From positions 1-64,000 of the forward strand of contig NZ_CAKAKE010000001.1 in the NCBI RefSeq assembly GCF_916618915.1: a stretch of 64,000 nt of DNA. Direction: 5' to 3'. Both the position numbers and the translations under genes were made by a program. The notes below the pieces were generated by a model. It made no database searches. It was not told the DNA's origin and was given only the letters and a program-made list of their open reading frames with translations. Source of the DNA: Stenotrophomonas sp. Marseille-Q4652. GTDB lineage: Bacteria; Pseudomonadota; Gammaproteobacteria; Xanthomonadales; Xanthomonadaceae. Shown in pieces: positions 45,163 to 56,293 of this stretch (the first letter of the stretch is position 1; each line of letters opens with the position of its first letter).

Positions 45163-46554
45163 TCAGTCCATCCCCAGCTTCTTGAGCTTGTAGCGCAGCG
45201 CCCGGAAGGTGATGCCGAGCTGGGCGGCGGTCTTGGTCTTGTTCCAGCGGTTCTCTTCCAGCGCCTTCTGGATCGCCGCGCGCTCCATCTGCTCGATGTA
45301 GGAGGGCAGGGCGGCGCTGGCCGGATCGATGTCGACCACGGCTTCCTGCATCGGGCCGGCCGGTGCGCCGGCCATGCCGGCACGGGCAACCGGCGGGTGC
45401 GGCAGGCGCAGGTCGCTGGCGCCGATGGTGTCTTCCTCGGCCAGGGCCAGGGCGCGCTCGAGGATGTTCTCCAGCTCGCGCACGTTGCCCGGGAACGAAT
45501 AGCTGGCTAGCGCCTCCAGTGCGGACGGCGACAGCAGCGGGGTGGGACGGCCGTGGCTGCGCGCCAGGCGGGTGAGGATCGAGGCGGCCAGCTGCGGCAG
45601 GTCGCCGCGACGCTCGCGCAGCGGCGGCACGCGCAGCTCGATCACGTTGATGCGGTAGTACAGGTCGTGGCGGAAGCGGCCTTCCTCGACCAGCAGCCCC
45701 AGGTCCTTGTGGGTGGCCGAGAGGATACGCACGTCCACCGGAACTTCGGTGGAGGCGCCGACCGGGCGCACCGACTTTTCCTGGATTGCCCGCAACAGCT
45801 TGACCTGCATCTGCAGCGGCAGCTCGGCCACTTCGTCCAGGAACAGGGTGCCGCCGCTGGCGGCCTGGAACAGGCCCGGCTGGTCGGCATGGGCACCGGT
45901 GAAGCTGCCCTTGCGATGGCCGAAGAACTCGCTCTCCATCAATTCGGTCGGGATCGCGCCGCAGTTGACCGGCACGAACGGACCGGCCGCACGCGCGCCC
46001 TGCTCGTGGATGGTGCGGGCGACCAGTTCCTTGCCCACGCCGGACTCGCCCCAGATGTACACCGGCGCCTGGCTGCGCGAGACCTTGGTGATGGTGGCGC
46101 GCAGTTCGCCCATGGCCGGCGAGTCGCCGAGCAGGCGCGCGGCCTGTTCCGGCGGCGGCGGGGGCGGGGCGGGACGCTCGCTGTTGTTGAGCTCCAGCGC
46201 GTGCTTGACCAGGCCGCGCAGCACGGCGATGTCCACCGGCTTGCTGACAAAGTCGAACGCGCCGGCCTTCAGCGCTTCCACCGCCAGGTCCATGCTGCCG
46301 AAGGCGGTGATCATCGCCACCGGCGTGCGCGGGTAGTTCTGCGAGATCTCGCTCACCAGCTCGATGCCGTTGCCGTCGGGCAGCCGCATGTCGGTGATGC
46401 ACAGGTCATACGGATTGCTCGCCAGCAGCTCGCGTGCCTCGGCGAGGTTGGCGGCGGTGCTGATGCGCAGGCCCATGCGACCGAGGGTGAGGACCAGGAG
46501 TTCGCGGATGTCGCGTTCGTCGTCGACGACAAGGGCGCTGCGTGTTTCGTTCAT
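45163..46554 (-). CDS. pilR: Sigma-54-dependent response regulator PilR
   Basis: PilR activates the pilA sigma-54 promoter after phosphorylation by PilS. The 463-residue protein has a receiver domain (about 1-118, Asp55), an AAA+ domain (about 137-375) with Walker A GESGVGKE (169-176) and sigma-54 contact loop GSFTGA (216-221, a variant of GAFTGA), and a Fis-type HTH at the C-terminus (TKTAAQLGITFRALRYKLKKLG). A Pro run (about 128-135) links receiver and core. It lies downstream of pilS in one operon. Confidence 0.96.
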   Translation of the reverse strand: MNETRSALVVDDERDIRELLVLTLGRMGLRISTAANLAEARELLASNPYDLCITDMRLPDGNGIELVSEISQNYPRTPVAMITAFGSMDLAVEALKAGAFDFVSKPVDIAVLRGLVKHALELNNSERPAPPPPPPEQAARLLGDSPAMGELRATITKVSRSQAPVYIWGESGVGKELVARTIHEQGARAAGPFVPVNCGAIPTELMESEFFGHRKGSFTGAHADQPGLFQAASGGTLFLDEVAELPLQMQVKLLRAIQEKSVRPVGASTEVPVDVRILSATHKDLGLLVEEGRFRHDLYYRINVIELRVPPLRERRGDLPQLAASILTRLARSHGRPTPLLSPSALEALASYSFPGNVRELENILERALALAEEDTIGASDLRLPHPPVARAGMAGAPAGPMQEAVVDIDPASAALPSYIEQMERAAIQKALEENRWNKTKTAAQLGITFRALRYKLKKLGMD

Positions 46555-46617
46555 GAATAGAAGATAGCCGAGTGAAGCGAATGTCTACAAATGGAAGGAG
46601 CGCCGGGTACGGCCGGA

Positions 46618-48231
46618 TCAGGTGGACAGGATCGCGTGCGGCGCCGGCAGGACCACCCGGAAACAGGCGCCGCCGGCCGGCACCGGCACGTATTCCAGGC
46701 GCGCCTGGTTGGCGCGGCAAAGTTCGCGGGCGATATACAGGCCCAGCCCGGTGCCGTGCTCGGAAGTGGTGAAGAACGGGCGGAACAGCTGCGCCGCCAC
46801 CGCCTCGGGAATGCCCGGGCCGCGGTCCATGACATCGATGATGGCGTTCTTCTCCAGCGTGGCCACCCGCAGCCGCACCCGCGCCGGGTCCTCGGCGATG
46901 CGCCCGTACTTGAGTGCGTTGTGCACCAGCGCGGTGAGGATCTGGTACAGGTGGTTGGGGTCGACCAGGGCCTGCACCGACGGCTTGTTGATGATGGCTT
47001 CCAGGCTGTCGGTCTCGATCGACAGCGTCTGCCGGTACTCGAGCACGAAGCGCCGGACGAAGGCCACCAGGTCGATGTTTTCAGGATTAGCGCGCTCGCG
47101 CCGGGCCAGGCCGAGCACGCTTTCGACGATGCCGTTGGTGCGCTGGCACTGCTGGTGGATGATCTGCAGCAGGCGCCGGTCGGCATCGCCGATGGCGCTG
47201 GACTCCTCCAGCAGCTGGGTGGCGTAGTTGATCGCCGCCAGCGGGTTGCGGATCTCGTGGGCCAGGCTGGCCGAGAAGCGCCCCAGCGCGGACAGGGTCA
47301 GCGACTCGGCGCGGCGCGAAACCACGGTCGAGTCGTCCAGGAACACCAGGGTCAGGTCGCTGTCGGCCAGCAGCCGGGCAAAGCGTGGCTGCACCTCCGG
47401 CTGGTCGGGGCTGAGCTGCAGCGGGGTCTCGTCCTGGTTCCAGCCGTTGCGCCAGCGCTGCAGCCGCCGCGCCAGCTCGGGGGCGACCCGCAGCAGGCTC
47501 AGGCCGCCTTCGGGCACCTCGCCGTCGCCATCGCCCAGCAGCAGCGAGGCGGCCTCGTTGGCCAGGGTGATGCGGTTGTTGGTGTCGACCACCAGCACGC
47601 CGGTGCGCATGCGGCGGATGATGAGCTCGTTGATCTCGAACAGGTTGGCGACCTCGGCCCCGCGCCTGTCGGCCAGCTGCTGGTTGCGGCGCGCGCGCTG
47701 GCCGATCTGGCAACTGATGTAGGCCATGGCCAGGTAGGAGGTGACGAACATCGCCAGTTCGGCCACGGTGCGCGTGGCCTGGGTGCCTTCCAGCGCCTGC
47801 CAGACGTACTCCAGCACCATCGCGCCGCTGGCGATCGCCGCGATCGACAGGCCGCGGGAGAGGGGCAGCAGCATGGCGGCGGCGGCGACGTTGAACAGCA
47901 GCGACATCGAGATGCCCGCGCTTGCCCCGGGCATGGCATGGATCAGCAGCATGGCCGCGACGATGTCGGCTATCACGCTCCACAACACGATGGTCTGCAG
48001 CCAGCGCTCGTTGCGTCCCCAGAACAGCAGTGCCAGCGCCACTACCAGATACGCGACGGAGACCACGTGGGCCAGCGCCGGCACGTGTGCCTCGCCGACG
48101 AACATGTCCAGCGGGCCGAACAGCAGCGCCGCGATCAGCGAGGCGACCAGGGTGCGGTAGAGGGCGAAGAAATACAGTTCGCGCCGCGGTATCGATTCGA
48201 TGCGGTCGATCAGTGAAGCACTCGGTGACAC
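46618..48231 (-). CDS. pilS: Sensor histidine kinase PilS
   Basis: PilS is the membrane kinase that controls PilR and so pilin synthesis. The 537-residue protein has about six transmembrane helices (residues about 18-195), a PAS-like domain (about 205-310), the HisKA motif LAHEIRNPLAAINYATQLLEES, and a HATPase domain with HNALKYG and FTTSEHGTGLGLYIARELC. The GTG at 48231 is chosen because AAGGGGAG precedes it; the open frame upstream to 48411 is Arg/Pro-rich and unlikely. PilR follows after 63 bases. Confidence 0.93.
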   Translation of the reverse strand: MSPSASLIDRIESIPRRELYFFALYRTLVASLIAALLFGPLDMFVGEAHVPALAHVVSVAYLVVALALLFWGRNERWLQTIVLWSVIADIVAAMLLIHAMPGASAGISMSLLFNVAAAAMLLPLSRGLSIAAIASGAMVLEYVWQALEGTQATRTVAELAMFVTSYLAMAYISCQIGQRARRNQQLADRRGAEVANLFEINELIIRRMRTGVLVVDTNNRITLANEAASLLLGDGDGEVPEGGLSLLRVAPELARRLQRWRNGWNQDETPLQLSPDQPEVQPRFARLLADSDLTLVFLDDSTVVSRRAESLTLSALGRFSASLAHEIRNPLAAINYATQLLEESSAIGDADRRLLQIIHQQCQRTNGIVESVLGLARRERANPENIDLVAFVRRFVLEYRQTLSIETDSLEAIINKPSVQALVDPNHLYQILTALVHNALKYGRIAEDPARVRLRVATLEKNAIIDVMDRGPGIPEAVAAQLFRPFFTTSEHGTGLGLYIARELCRANQARLEYVPVPAGGACFRVVLPAPHAILST

Positions 48232-48537
48232 GCCGGAACTCCCCTTCAGGCTGGGACGAGTATAGGCGTGCCCGGGCAGCGGGCAGCGCGATGCGCGCGG
48301 TGGCCGGCGGGGCCCGGCATGCGCAGCGCCCGGCGCGATGCCTGGGGCCCGGTGTGACGGGGTGGCCGCAAGTTGCTGAAATCCGGCCGGAAATGTGCCG
48401 ATTCCGGCCATTTGTACAGTCTTCTTTTGCGCCCGGGGCCGGCCTCGGCCACAATAGCGGGCCCGCTTGCGACCACGCCTGCGCCCTTCCAGGGCCGGTG
48501 GACCAGCCTGCGGTCGTTCCTATTCCCACGGTGACGC
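48232..48537. other. Intergenic region between pilS and sucC (306 bases)
   Basis: No gene is supported. It holds the divergent promoters of pilS-pilR and sucCD. Near 48381-48410 there is a repeated CCGGCC motif (ATCCGGCCGGAA and ATTCCGGCCATT), which could bind a regulator. A plausible sucC promoter follows at 48427-48455. Confidence 0.6.
48427..48455 (+). promoter_or_regulatory. Likely sucCD promoter
   Basis: TTGCGC (48427-48432) and CACAAT (48450-48455) are 17 bases apart, a fair sigma-70 pair for a GC-rich genome. The predicted start lies about 75 bases before sucC. Confidence 0.45.
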
Positions 48538-49707
<1,170 letters not shown>

Positions 49708-49734
49708 TCCACGTCACCGAACCAGGAATTACCC

Positions 49735-50610
49735 ATGAGCGTTTTGATCAACAAGAACACGAAGGTGATCGTGCAGGGCTTCACCGGCCAGCAGGGCACC
49801 TTCCACGCCACCCAGATGATCGAGTACGGCACCCAGGTCGTCGGCGGCGTCACCCCGGGCAAGGGCGGTACCACCCACCTCGAGCTGCCGGTGTTCAACA
49901 CCGTGGCCGATGCCGTGCAGGCCACCGGTGCTGACGCGTCGGTGATCTACGTCCCGCCGCCGTTCGCGGCCGACGCGATCCTCGAAGCCGCTGCTGCCGG
50001 CATCAAGGTCATCGTCTGCATCACCGAGGGCATCCCGGTGCTGGACATGCTGCGCGTCAAGAACGTGCTGACCCGTTCGTACCCGGAAACCGTGCTGATC
50101 GGGCCGAACTGCCCCGGCGTCATCACCCCGGGCGAGTGCAAGATCGGCATCATGCCGGGCCACATCCACAAGCCGGGCAAGATCGGCATCGTGTCGCGTT
50201 CGGGCACGCTGACCTATGAAGCCGTCAAGCAGACCACCGAAGTGGGTCTGGGCCAGTCGACCTGCATCGGCATCGGCGGCGACCCGATCAACGGCCTGAA
50301 CTTCGTCGACTGCCTGAAGCTGTTCAACGAAGACCCGCAGACCGAAGGCATCATCATGGTCGGCGAGATCGGCGGCGACGCCGAGGAAGCCGGTGCCGAG
50401 TACATCGCCAAGTACGTCAAGAAGCCGGTCGTCGGCTTCATCGCCGGTGCTTCGGCCCCGGCCGGCAAGCGCATGGGCCACGCTGGCGCCATCGCTTCGG
50501 GCGGCAAGGGCACCGCCGAAGGCAAGTTCGCCGCGATGGAAGCTGCTGGCGTCAAGACCGTCCGTTCGCCGGGCGACCTGGGCGCGGCCATTGCCGAGCT
50601 GGTCAAGTAA
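49735..50610 (+). CDS. sucD: Succinyl-CoA synthetase (ADP-forming), alpha subunit
   Basis: The 291-residue alpha subunit binds CoA and carries the phosphohistidine. It opens [24 protein letters not shown] and has the Rossmann CoA domain, [38 protein letters not shown] and the active-site [17 protein letters not shown] containing the phosphorylated His. It is co-transcribed with sucC and followed by a terminator. Confidence 0.98.
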   Translation: MSVLINKNTKVIVQGFTGQQGTFHATQMIEYGTQVVGGVTPGKGGTTHLELPVFNTVADAVQATGADASVIYVPPPFAADAILEAAAAGIKVIVCITEGIPVLDMLRVKNVLTRSYPETVLIGPNCPGVITPGECKIGIMPGHIHKPGKIGIVSRSGTLTYEAVKQTTEVGLGQSTCIGIGGDPINGLNFVDCLKLFNEDPQTEGIIMVGEIGGDAEEAGAEYIAKYVKKPVVGFIAGASAPAGKRMGHAGAIASGGKGTAEGKFAAMEAAGVKTVRSPGDLGAAIAELVK

Positions 50611-50634
50611 TACCTCGTTCCCTCGTGGAACCGG

Positions 50635-50661
50635 AAAGGCCGCCTTCGGGCGGCCTTTTTT
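50635..50661 (+). terminator. Terminator of sucCD
   Basis: AAAGGCCGCC (50635-50644) pairs with GGCGGCCTTT (50649-50658) around a stable TTCG loop, followed by T residues. It starts 25 bases after sucD. Confidence 0.92.
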
Positions 50662-50860
50662 GTGCGCGTGGATTGACGGTGGCGCCAGTGAATCCACCGC
50701 ATGCGCTGCAGTCGCGGCAAACGCTGTGTGTCATCACCGGCCATGAACCGGCGGGCACGGTGATTCTGGAATAATGGGCGCAGCGGGAATGCCGCCTGTG
50801 CCATCGGTGGTATGTCCCATCTTCCCGATCCGGGAAACCCCAGGAGCAAAGGCAACCGAC

Positions 50861-52498
50861 ATGTCCCAATCCCTACGTATCGCGATGGCCCAGTTCGACT
50901 TCCCGGTCGGCGCCGTGGCGCAGAACGCCGAGCGGATCACCGCGATGATCGAGGAGGCGCGCGACGAGTTCGGCGCCGACGTGGTGCTGTTCCCGGAGCT
51001 GGCCCTGTGCGGCTATCCCCCCGAGGACCTGCTGCTGCGCCCGGGCTTCCTGCATGACTGCGACCAGGCGCTGCAGCGCATCGCCAGGGCCACGGAAGGC
51101 ATCGTCGCGGTGGTCGGCTGGCCGCAGGCCGCCGGCAGCGTGGTCTACAACGCCGCCAGCGTGCTGCGCGATGGCCGCATCGACCTGACCTACCGCAAGC
51201 GCGAACTGCCCAACTACGCGGTGTTCGACGAGCGCCGCTATTTCGATGTGGATCCGGACGGCGAAGACTGCGTGTTCGAGGTCAACGGCGTGCAGGTCGG
51301 CCTGCTGGTCTGCGAGGACCTGTGGTTTGCCGAACCGCTGGCCGGCACCGCCAAGGCCGGCGCGCAGGTGGTGCTGGTGCCCAACGCATCGCCGTTCGAA
51401 CGCGGCAAGCACGCCCAGCGCGATGCGCTGCTGGCCGAGCGCTCCCGCGAAAGCGGCTGCGCCATTGCCTACCTCAACGTGGTCGGTGGCCAGGACTCGC
51501 TGGTGTTCGATGGCGCCTCGGTGGTGGCCGATGGCGACGGCACCGTGCATCCGGCCGCCGCCGCCTTCACCGACCAGTGGCTGGTGGTGGAGTTCGACGC
51601 CGAGCAGCGCAGCTTCCTGCCGCGCGAGTGGGTCGACGACGGCGACGAGAGCATGGACGCGCTGGCTTGGCGCGCGGTCACCCGCGGCCTTCAGGACTAC
51701 TGCCGCAAGAACGGCTTCCAGAAGGTGTGGCTCGGCCTGTCCGGTGGCATCGACTCGGCCCTGGTGCTCGCGATGGCGGTCGATGCGCTGGGCGCGGACA
51801 ACGTCACCGCCGTTCGGCTGCCCTCGCGCTACACCGCCGACATGTCCAACGACCTGGCCGCCGAGCAGTGCCGGGCGCTGGGGGTGAAACTGGAGGCGGT
51901 GTCGATCGAGCCGGTGTTCGAGGGCCTGATGCAGGCGCTGGGGCCGATGTTCGAAGGTCGCGAGGCCGATGTCACCGAGGAGAACCTGCAGTCGCGCGCG
52001 CGCGGTGTCATCCTGATGGCGCTGTCCAACAAGTTCGGCGGCCTGCTGCTGACCACCGGCAACAAGAGCGAGTACGCGGTCGGCTACGCCACCATCTACG
52101 GCGACATGTGCGGCGGCTATGCCCCGCTCAAGGACCTGTACAAGACCGAGGTGTTCGGCCTGGCCAAATGGCGCAATACGGTCGGCGGTGCCCCGGTGAT
52201 CCCGCCGGCGGTGATCAGCCGCCCGCCCTCGGCCGAGCTGCGCGCCGACCAGACCGACCAGGACTCGCTGCCCGCCTATGACGTGCTGGACGGCATCCTG
52301 TACCGCTTCGTCGACCAGGAGCAGTCGCGCGAGGAGATCGTCGCTGCCGGTTACGCGGCCGAGGTGGTGGACCGCGTGCTGCGGCTGGTGCGGGTCAGCG
52401 AGTGGAAGCGGCACCAGGCCGCGCCCGGGCCGAAGATCTCGCGCCGGGCCTTCGGCCGCGAGCGTCGCTACCCGATCAGCAACGGCTACCAGGGCTGA
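50861..52498 (+). CDS. nadE: Glutamine-dependent NAD+ synthetase
   Basis: This enzyme amidates nicotinate adenine dinucleotide to NAD+, drawing ammonia from glutamine. The 545-residue protein has an N-terminal nitrilase-type glutaminase (about 1-260) with the catalytic triad in FPELALCGY (Glu), TYRKRELPN (Lys) and LLVCEDLWF (Cys). A C-terminal synthetase follows, with the PP-loop LGLSGGIDSAL and NKSEYAVGYATIYGDMCGGYAPLKDLYKT. The ATG at 50861 is the family start; the longer in-frame extension crosses the promoter area. Confidence 0.96.
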   Translation: MSQSLRIAMAQFDFPVGAVAQNAERITAMIEEARDEFGADVVLFPELALCGYPPEDLLLRPGFLHDCDQALQRIARATEGIVAVVGWPQAAGSVVYNAASVLRDGRIDLTYRKRELPNYAVFDERRYFDVDPDGEDCVFEVNGVQVGLLVCEDLWFAEPLAGTAKAGAQVVLVPNASPFERGKHAQRDALLAERSRESGCAIAYLNVVGGQDSLVFDGASVVADGDGTVHPAAAAFTDQWLVVEFDAEQRSFLPREWVDDGDESMDALAWRAVTRGLQDYCRKNGFQKVWLGLSGGIDSALVLAMAVDALGADNVTAVRLPSRYTADMSNDLAAEQCRALGVKLEAVSIEPVFEGLMQALGPMFEGREADVTEENLQSRARGVILMALSNKFGGLLLTTGNKSEYAVGYATIYGDMCGGYAPLKDLYKTEVFGLAKWRNTVGGAPVIPPAVISRPPSAELRADQTDQDSLPAYDVLDGILYRFVDQEQSREEIVAAGYAAEVVDRVLRLVRVSEWKRHQAAPGPKISRRAFGRERRYPISNGYQG

Positions 52499-52532
52499 CC
52501 CGGGCATCCGGGCCCGCCAACTGGCGGACATG

Positions 52533-52559
52533 AAAAAGGCCCCGCGAAGGGGCCTTTTT
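52533..52559. terminator. Bidirectional terminator between nadE and bamD
   Basis: AAAAAGGCCCC (52533-52543) pairs with GGGGCCTTTTT (52549-52559) around a five-base loop. The A and T arms let it end both convergent genes. Confidence 0.9.
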
Positions 52560-52576
52560 CGTGGATGCCGTCCAGT

Positions 52577-53461
52577 TTACTTGCGCGACATGGTGGCGTT
52601 GCGCTGGCCGGTGGCCGCCGAGCGCTCGCCGGCGAACGGGTTCAGCTTGCGGATCATCCACGGGTACTTCGGCCAGTCGCCGCTCAGCCACGGATGCTGC
52701 GGCTGGTTCATCTCCAGCACGCGGCGGGCATCGGCGGCCAGGGTGTCGTTGCCCAGGCGGGTGTAGGCCTCGCCCAGCACCGCCACGGCGTCGTACTGGA
52801 ACGCGCTCTGCGGGTAGGTTTCCAGCAGGTAGTTGGCGCGGCCGGCGGCCGAAACGTAGGCGTCGCGGCGCAGGTAGTACAGCGCGTTGTCCAGCTCGTG
52901 CTGGGCGAATACGTCGGTCAGCTGGCGCATGCGGTCGCGCGCGTCGGCGGCGTAGCGGCTGTTCGGGTAGCGGTCGACGACGATGTTGAAGTCGGCATAG
53001 GCCTGGCGCGGGGCCGACAGGTCGCGGCGGCTCGGGTCCAGCGACCACACCCGGCGCAGGAACACCGTGTCGCGGTTGGCATTGGCCAGGCCGCGCAGGT
53101 AGTACAGGTAGGCGATGTTGCGGTGGGTCGGGTAGGTGCGGATGAAGCGGTCGATGCTGGACACCGCGTCGTCGTGCTTGCCGGCCTTGTACTGGGCGTA
53201 GGCGGTCTCGATCATCGCCTGCTCGGTGTACGGGCCGTACGGGTACTGGGCCTGCAGGCGGCGGAAGCTGGCTTCGGCGCCGGACCAGTTGCCGCCCTGC
53301 ATCAGCTTGTGGCTCTTTTCGTAGAGCTGTTCGACCGGCATCCCCTCGTCGGGGTTCTTGTCCTTGGTGTTGCGGCCACAACCGGTGGCGAACAGGGCCG
53401 TGACCAGCAGCAGGGCAACGAGGCGGACGGGCGCGGACAGCAGGACGGAGCGTCGGATCAT
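52577..53461 (-). CDS. bamD: Outer membrane assembly lipoprotein BamD
   Basis: BamD is the essential lipoprotein partner of BamA in inserting outer-membrane proteins. The 294-residue precursor has a signal peptide with lipobox FATGC (Cys28). Five TPR-like repeats follow, including [39 protein letters not shown] and the conserved [12 protein letters not shown]. The C-terminus is longer than in E. coli (245 residues) with a basic tail, as in xanthomonads. It diverges from rluD, a common gammaproteobacterial order. Confidence 0.95.
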   Translation of the reverse strand: MIRRSVLLSAPVRLVALLLVTALFATGCGRNTKDKNPDEGMPVEQLYEKSHKLMQGGNWSGAEASFRRLQAQYPYGPYTEQAMIETAYAQYKAGKHDDAVSSIDRFIRTYPTHRNIAYLYYLRGLANANRDTVFLRRVWSLDPSRRDLSAPRQAYADFNIVVDRYPNSRYAADARDRMRQLTDVFAQHELDNALYYLRRDAYVSAAGRANYLLETYPQSAFQYDAVAVLGEAYTRLGNDTLAADARRVLEMNQPQHPWLSGDWPKYPWMIRKLNPFAGERSAATGQRNATMSRK

Positions 53462-53570
53462 GTGGGCTGGGCGGGACGCGGCAGGAATACGAAGCGTCGA
53501 TGATAGCCTAGTGGCCTGTCCAGCGACTGACTCCTGCCGCCGGACCCCGATTCTCCCTATTGCAGCCCCC

Positions 53571-54560
53571 ATGTCCGATACCCGATCCAACCCGTCCCTG
53601 CAGGCCGTCGTGCCTGATTCCGCCGCCGGCCGCCGCTTTGACGCGGTGCTGGCCGAGCTGTTCCCGGAGTTCTCCCGTTCTCGCCTGACCGAATGGATCA
53701 AGTCCGGGGACGTGCTGCTGGACGGGGAGCCGGCGCGCCCGCGCGACCCGGTCCGCGGCGGCGAGGTGGCCACCGTGAATGCGGTGCTCGATACCCAGAC
53801 CCACGCCGAGCCGGAGGACATCCCGCTGGACGTGCTGTACGAGGACGAGCACGTGTTCGTGATCAACAAGCCGGCCGGACTGGTCGTGCACCCGGGCGCG
53901 GGCAACGCCACCGGTACCCTGGTCAACGCGCTGCTGTTCCGTGACCCGTCGCTGTCGGCGCTGGCCCGCGCCGGCATCGTGCACCGCCTGGACAAGGACA
54001 CCAGCGGCGTGATGGTGGTCGCCCGTACCGTGCAGGCGCAGACCGCGCTGGTCGAACAGCTGTCCGCGCGCGAGGTGCACCGCCAGTACCTAGCCGTGGT
54101 GGTGGGTGCGCTGGTCTCCGGCGGTACCGCCGATGCGCCGATCGACCGCCACCCGCGCGACCGCCTGAAGATGGCCGTGCGCGAGGACGGCAAGGACGCG
54201 GTCACCCATTACCGCCTGCGCGAGCGCTTCCGCGCCCATACCGCGCTGGAATGCCGCCTGGAGACGGGCCGCACCCACCAGATCCGCGTGCACATGGCCC
54301 ACCTCAAGCACCCGATCATCGGCGACCCGTTGTACGGCGGCGCGCTCAAGCTGCCGCGCGGCGCCAGCGACGAGCTGATCGCCGCCCTGCGTGGCTTCAA
54401 GCGCCAGGCGCTGCATGCCGAGACGCTGGAGTTCGTGCATCCGGTGACCGGCGAGACCGTGCGCAACACCGCCCCGGTGCCGGCCGACATGCTGGCGCTG
54501 ATGGCCGCCCTGCGCGAGGACAGCCAGCGCTTTGCCGAGCTGGAGCGCGGCCGGCGATGA
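53571..54560 (+). CDS. rluD: 23S rRNA pseudouridine synthase (1911/1915/1917)
   Basis: RluD makes pseudouridines in helix 69 of 23S rRNA. The 329-residue protein has an S4 RNA-binding domain (about 18-75; [15 protein letters not shown]) and the catalytic domain with the active Asp in [33 protein letters not shown] and [13 protein letters not shown] are also typical. It diverges from bamD and overlaps pgeF by four bases. The ATG at 53571 is the family start. Confidence 0.96.
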   Translation: MSDTRSNPSLQAVVPDSAAGRRFDAVLAELFPEFSRSRLTEWIKSGDVLLDGEPARPRDPVRGGEVATVNAVLDTQTHAEPEDIPLDVLYEDEHVFVINKPAGLVVHPGAGNATGTLVNALLFRDPSLSALARAGIVHRLDKDTSGVMVVARTVQAQTALVEQLSAREVHRQYLAVVVGALVSGGTADAPIDRHPRDRLKMAVREDGKDAVTHYRLRERFRAHTALECRLETGRTHQIRVHMAHLKHPIIGDPLYGGALKLPRGASDELIAALRGFKRQALHAETLEFVHPVTGETVRNTAPVPADMLALMAALREDSQRFAELERGRR

Positions 54561-55336
54561 ACGACGTTGCGCCCTGGCTGTTGGCCGACTGGCCGGCGCC
54601 GCCGGCCGTGCAGGCGCTGACCACGCTGCGCCACGGCGCCGGGGTCTCCGGGCCGCCGTTCGACCACTTCAACCTGGGCAACCGCAGCGCCGCCGACGGG
54701 GATGATCCGCAGCGGGTCGAGCGCAACCGGCAGTTGCTGGTGCAGCTGGCCCGGCTGCCGTCGCCGCCGCACTGGCTGCGCCAGGTGCACGGCACCGAGG
54801 TGCTGCGTTTCGATGCGCCGCCCACCGCAAGCGGCGTGGCTGCCGAGCCAACCGCCGATGCCGCGGTGACCTCGGTCCCGGGCGTGGTGCTGGCGATCCT
54901 GACCGCCGACTGCCTGCCGGTGGTATTCGCTGCCCGCGATGGCTCGGAGGTCGCCGCCGCCCATGCGGGCTGGCGCGGGCTGGCCGATGGCGTGCTGGAA
55001 GCGACGGTGGCGGCGATGCGCACGCCGCCGTCGCAGGTGCAGGCGTGGCTGGGCCCGGCCGCCGGCCCGGCGCTGTACGAAATCGGGCAGGACGTGTTCG
55101 ACGCCTTCGTCGGCCGGGATCCGATGGCGGAAGCCGCGTTCGTGGCCACCCGTCCCGGCCACTGGAAGGTGGACCTGCCGGCGCTGGCGCGGCTGCGGCT
55201 GCAGCGTGCCGGCCTGTCAGTCGATGCAATCAGTGGTGGTCGGCACTGCACCCTGGCCGATCCACAGCGGTTCTACTCGCACCGGCGCGACCGGCGCACC
55301 GGCCGCCTGGCGACCCTGGCATGGATCAGTTGCTGA
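54557..55336 (+). CDS. pgeF: Peptidoglycan editing factor PgeF (YfiH/multicopper-oxidase-like fold)
   Basis: PgeF removes wrongly inserted residues from peptidoglycan precursors in E. coli; relatives were formerly called polyphenol oxidases or laccase-domain proteins. The 259-residue protein has the fold's metal site in [10 protein letters not shown] (His), [12 protein letters not shown] (Cys) and [15 protein letters not shown] (His). [14 protein letters not shown] and the end [13 protein letters not shown] are also family features. It overlaps rluD by four bases and the next gene by 16, so the downstream genes are coupled. Confidence 0.94.
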   Translation: MNDVAPWLLADWPAPPAVQALTTLRHGAGVSGPPFDHFNLGNRSAADGDDPQRVERNRQLLVQLARLPSPPHWLRQVHGTEVLRFDAPPTASGVAAEPTADAAVTSVPGVVLAILTADCLPVVFAARDGSEVAAAHAGWRGLADGVLEATVAAMRTPPSQVQAWLGPAAGPALYEIGQDVFDAFVGRDPMAEAAFVATRPGHWKVDLPALARLRLQRAGLSVDAISGGRHCTLADPQRFYSHRRDRRTGRLATLAWISC

Positions 55337-55863
55337 GCCAGCCGCTGTTCGCCCAGCTGCTGGGCCCGGCCTTCGTCCGGCTCGAGCCGCCGGTGCGTGC
55401 GCTGCATGATCGCCATGGTACGTGGCGCTATGCCGGACAGGTCCGCGTGCGTCGCGGCCAGCACTGGCTGGTACCGGTGCTGGCGTGGGGCGCGCGCCTG
55501 CCGCCCAGCCACGAGTCGCTGCCGACCACGGTGGAGTTCAGCGCCAGTGCGCGCGGTGAGCGCTGGGCTCGGCGTTTCGGTCGCCATCCAATGGGTTCGC
55601 GGCTGTGGTTTCACCAAGGTCGGCTGCGCGAGCAGCTGGGCGCGGTGCGCTTTGAATTCGCTCTGGACGAACGCGACGGCGCGATCCACTGGCAGGCACG
55701 GCGGGCATGGCTGTTCGGCGTGTTGCCATTGCCCTCCGGCTGGTTTGCCAGCGTGCGCTGCCGCGAGTACGCCGTCGCCGGCCGCTACACCTTCGAGGTC
55801 GACGTGTCGTTGCCGTGGGTCGGCCCCTTCATCCATTACGAGGGACAGCTTGAGCCAGCCTGA
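55321..55863 (+). CDS. DUF4166-type protein
   Basis: This 180-residue cytoplasmic protein resembles the DUF4166 family, whose function is not known to me. Typical features are the opening LFAQLLGPAFVRLEPPVRALHD, the basic strand-rich middle, and FHQGRLREQLGAVRFEFAL...GRYTFEVDVSLPWVGPFIHYEG. In related proteins this domain is often fused to a Rossmann oxidoreductase; here it stands alone. It overlaps both neighbours (pgeF by 16 bases, the DCC gene by 14), indicating translational coupling. Confidence 0.8.
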   Translation: MDQLLSQPLFAQLLGPAFVRLEPPVRALHDRHGTWRYAGQVRVRRGQHWLVPVLAWGARLPPSHESLPTTVEFSASARGERWARRFGRHPMGSRLWFHQGRLREQLGAVRFEFALDERDGAIHWQARRAWLFGVLPLPSGWFASVRCREYAVAGRYTFEVDVSLPWVGPFIHYEGQLEPA

Positions 55864-56272
55864 GCTGCCTGCCGCCTCGCCGGCCATCATCGTGTTCGAT
55901 GGTGTCTGCACCCTGTGCAATGGCTGGGTACGGTTCCTGCTGCGTTTCGACCGGGCCCAGCGCTACCGCTTCGCGGCGATGCAGGGTTGCAATGGCCGCC
56001 AGTTGCTGCAGTCCCACGGAATGGATCCCGACGACCCGGTGTCCTTCCTGGTGCTGGAAGGCGGCAAGGCCTGGACCGATACCCGAGCGATCATCCGCGT
56101 GCTCACCAGCCTCGGCGGGCCGTGGCGCGCGGCGTCGATCCTGCGGCTGGTTCCGGCTGCAATCCGTGACCGGGCCTACCGGCTGCTGGCGCGTAACCGC
56201 TACCGCTGGTTCGGCCGCCATGACCGCTGCATGCTGCCGCCGCCCGGGCAGGCGGCGCGCTTCCTCGACTGA
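55850..56272 (+). CDS. DCC-family thiol-disulfide oxidoreductase-like protein
   Basis: This 140-residue protein belongs to the DCC (YuxK) family, named for its conserved Asp-x3-Cys-x2-Cys. The motif here is FDGVCTLCNGWVRFLLRFD, with Cys20 and Cys23 resembling a thioredoxin-type redox pair. The C-terminus has the family's DRAYRLLARNRYRWFGRHD block. The TTG at 55850 is chosen because GAGGGA precedes it and no better start lies nearby. It overlaps the DUF4166 gene by 14 bases. The physiological substrate is unknown. Confidence 0.85.
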   Translation: MSQPELPAASPAIIVFDGVCTLCNGWVRFLLRFDRAQRYRFAAMQGCNGRQLLQSHGMDPDDPVSFLVLEGGKAWTDTRAIIRVLTSLGGPWRAASILRLVPAAIRDRAYRLLARNRYRWFGRHDRCMLPPPGQAARFLD

Positions 56273-56293
56273 GCCCCGCCTGCGCGGCGCCCG

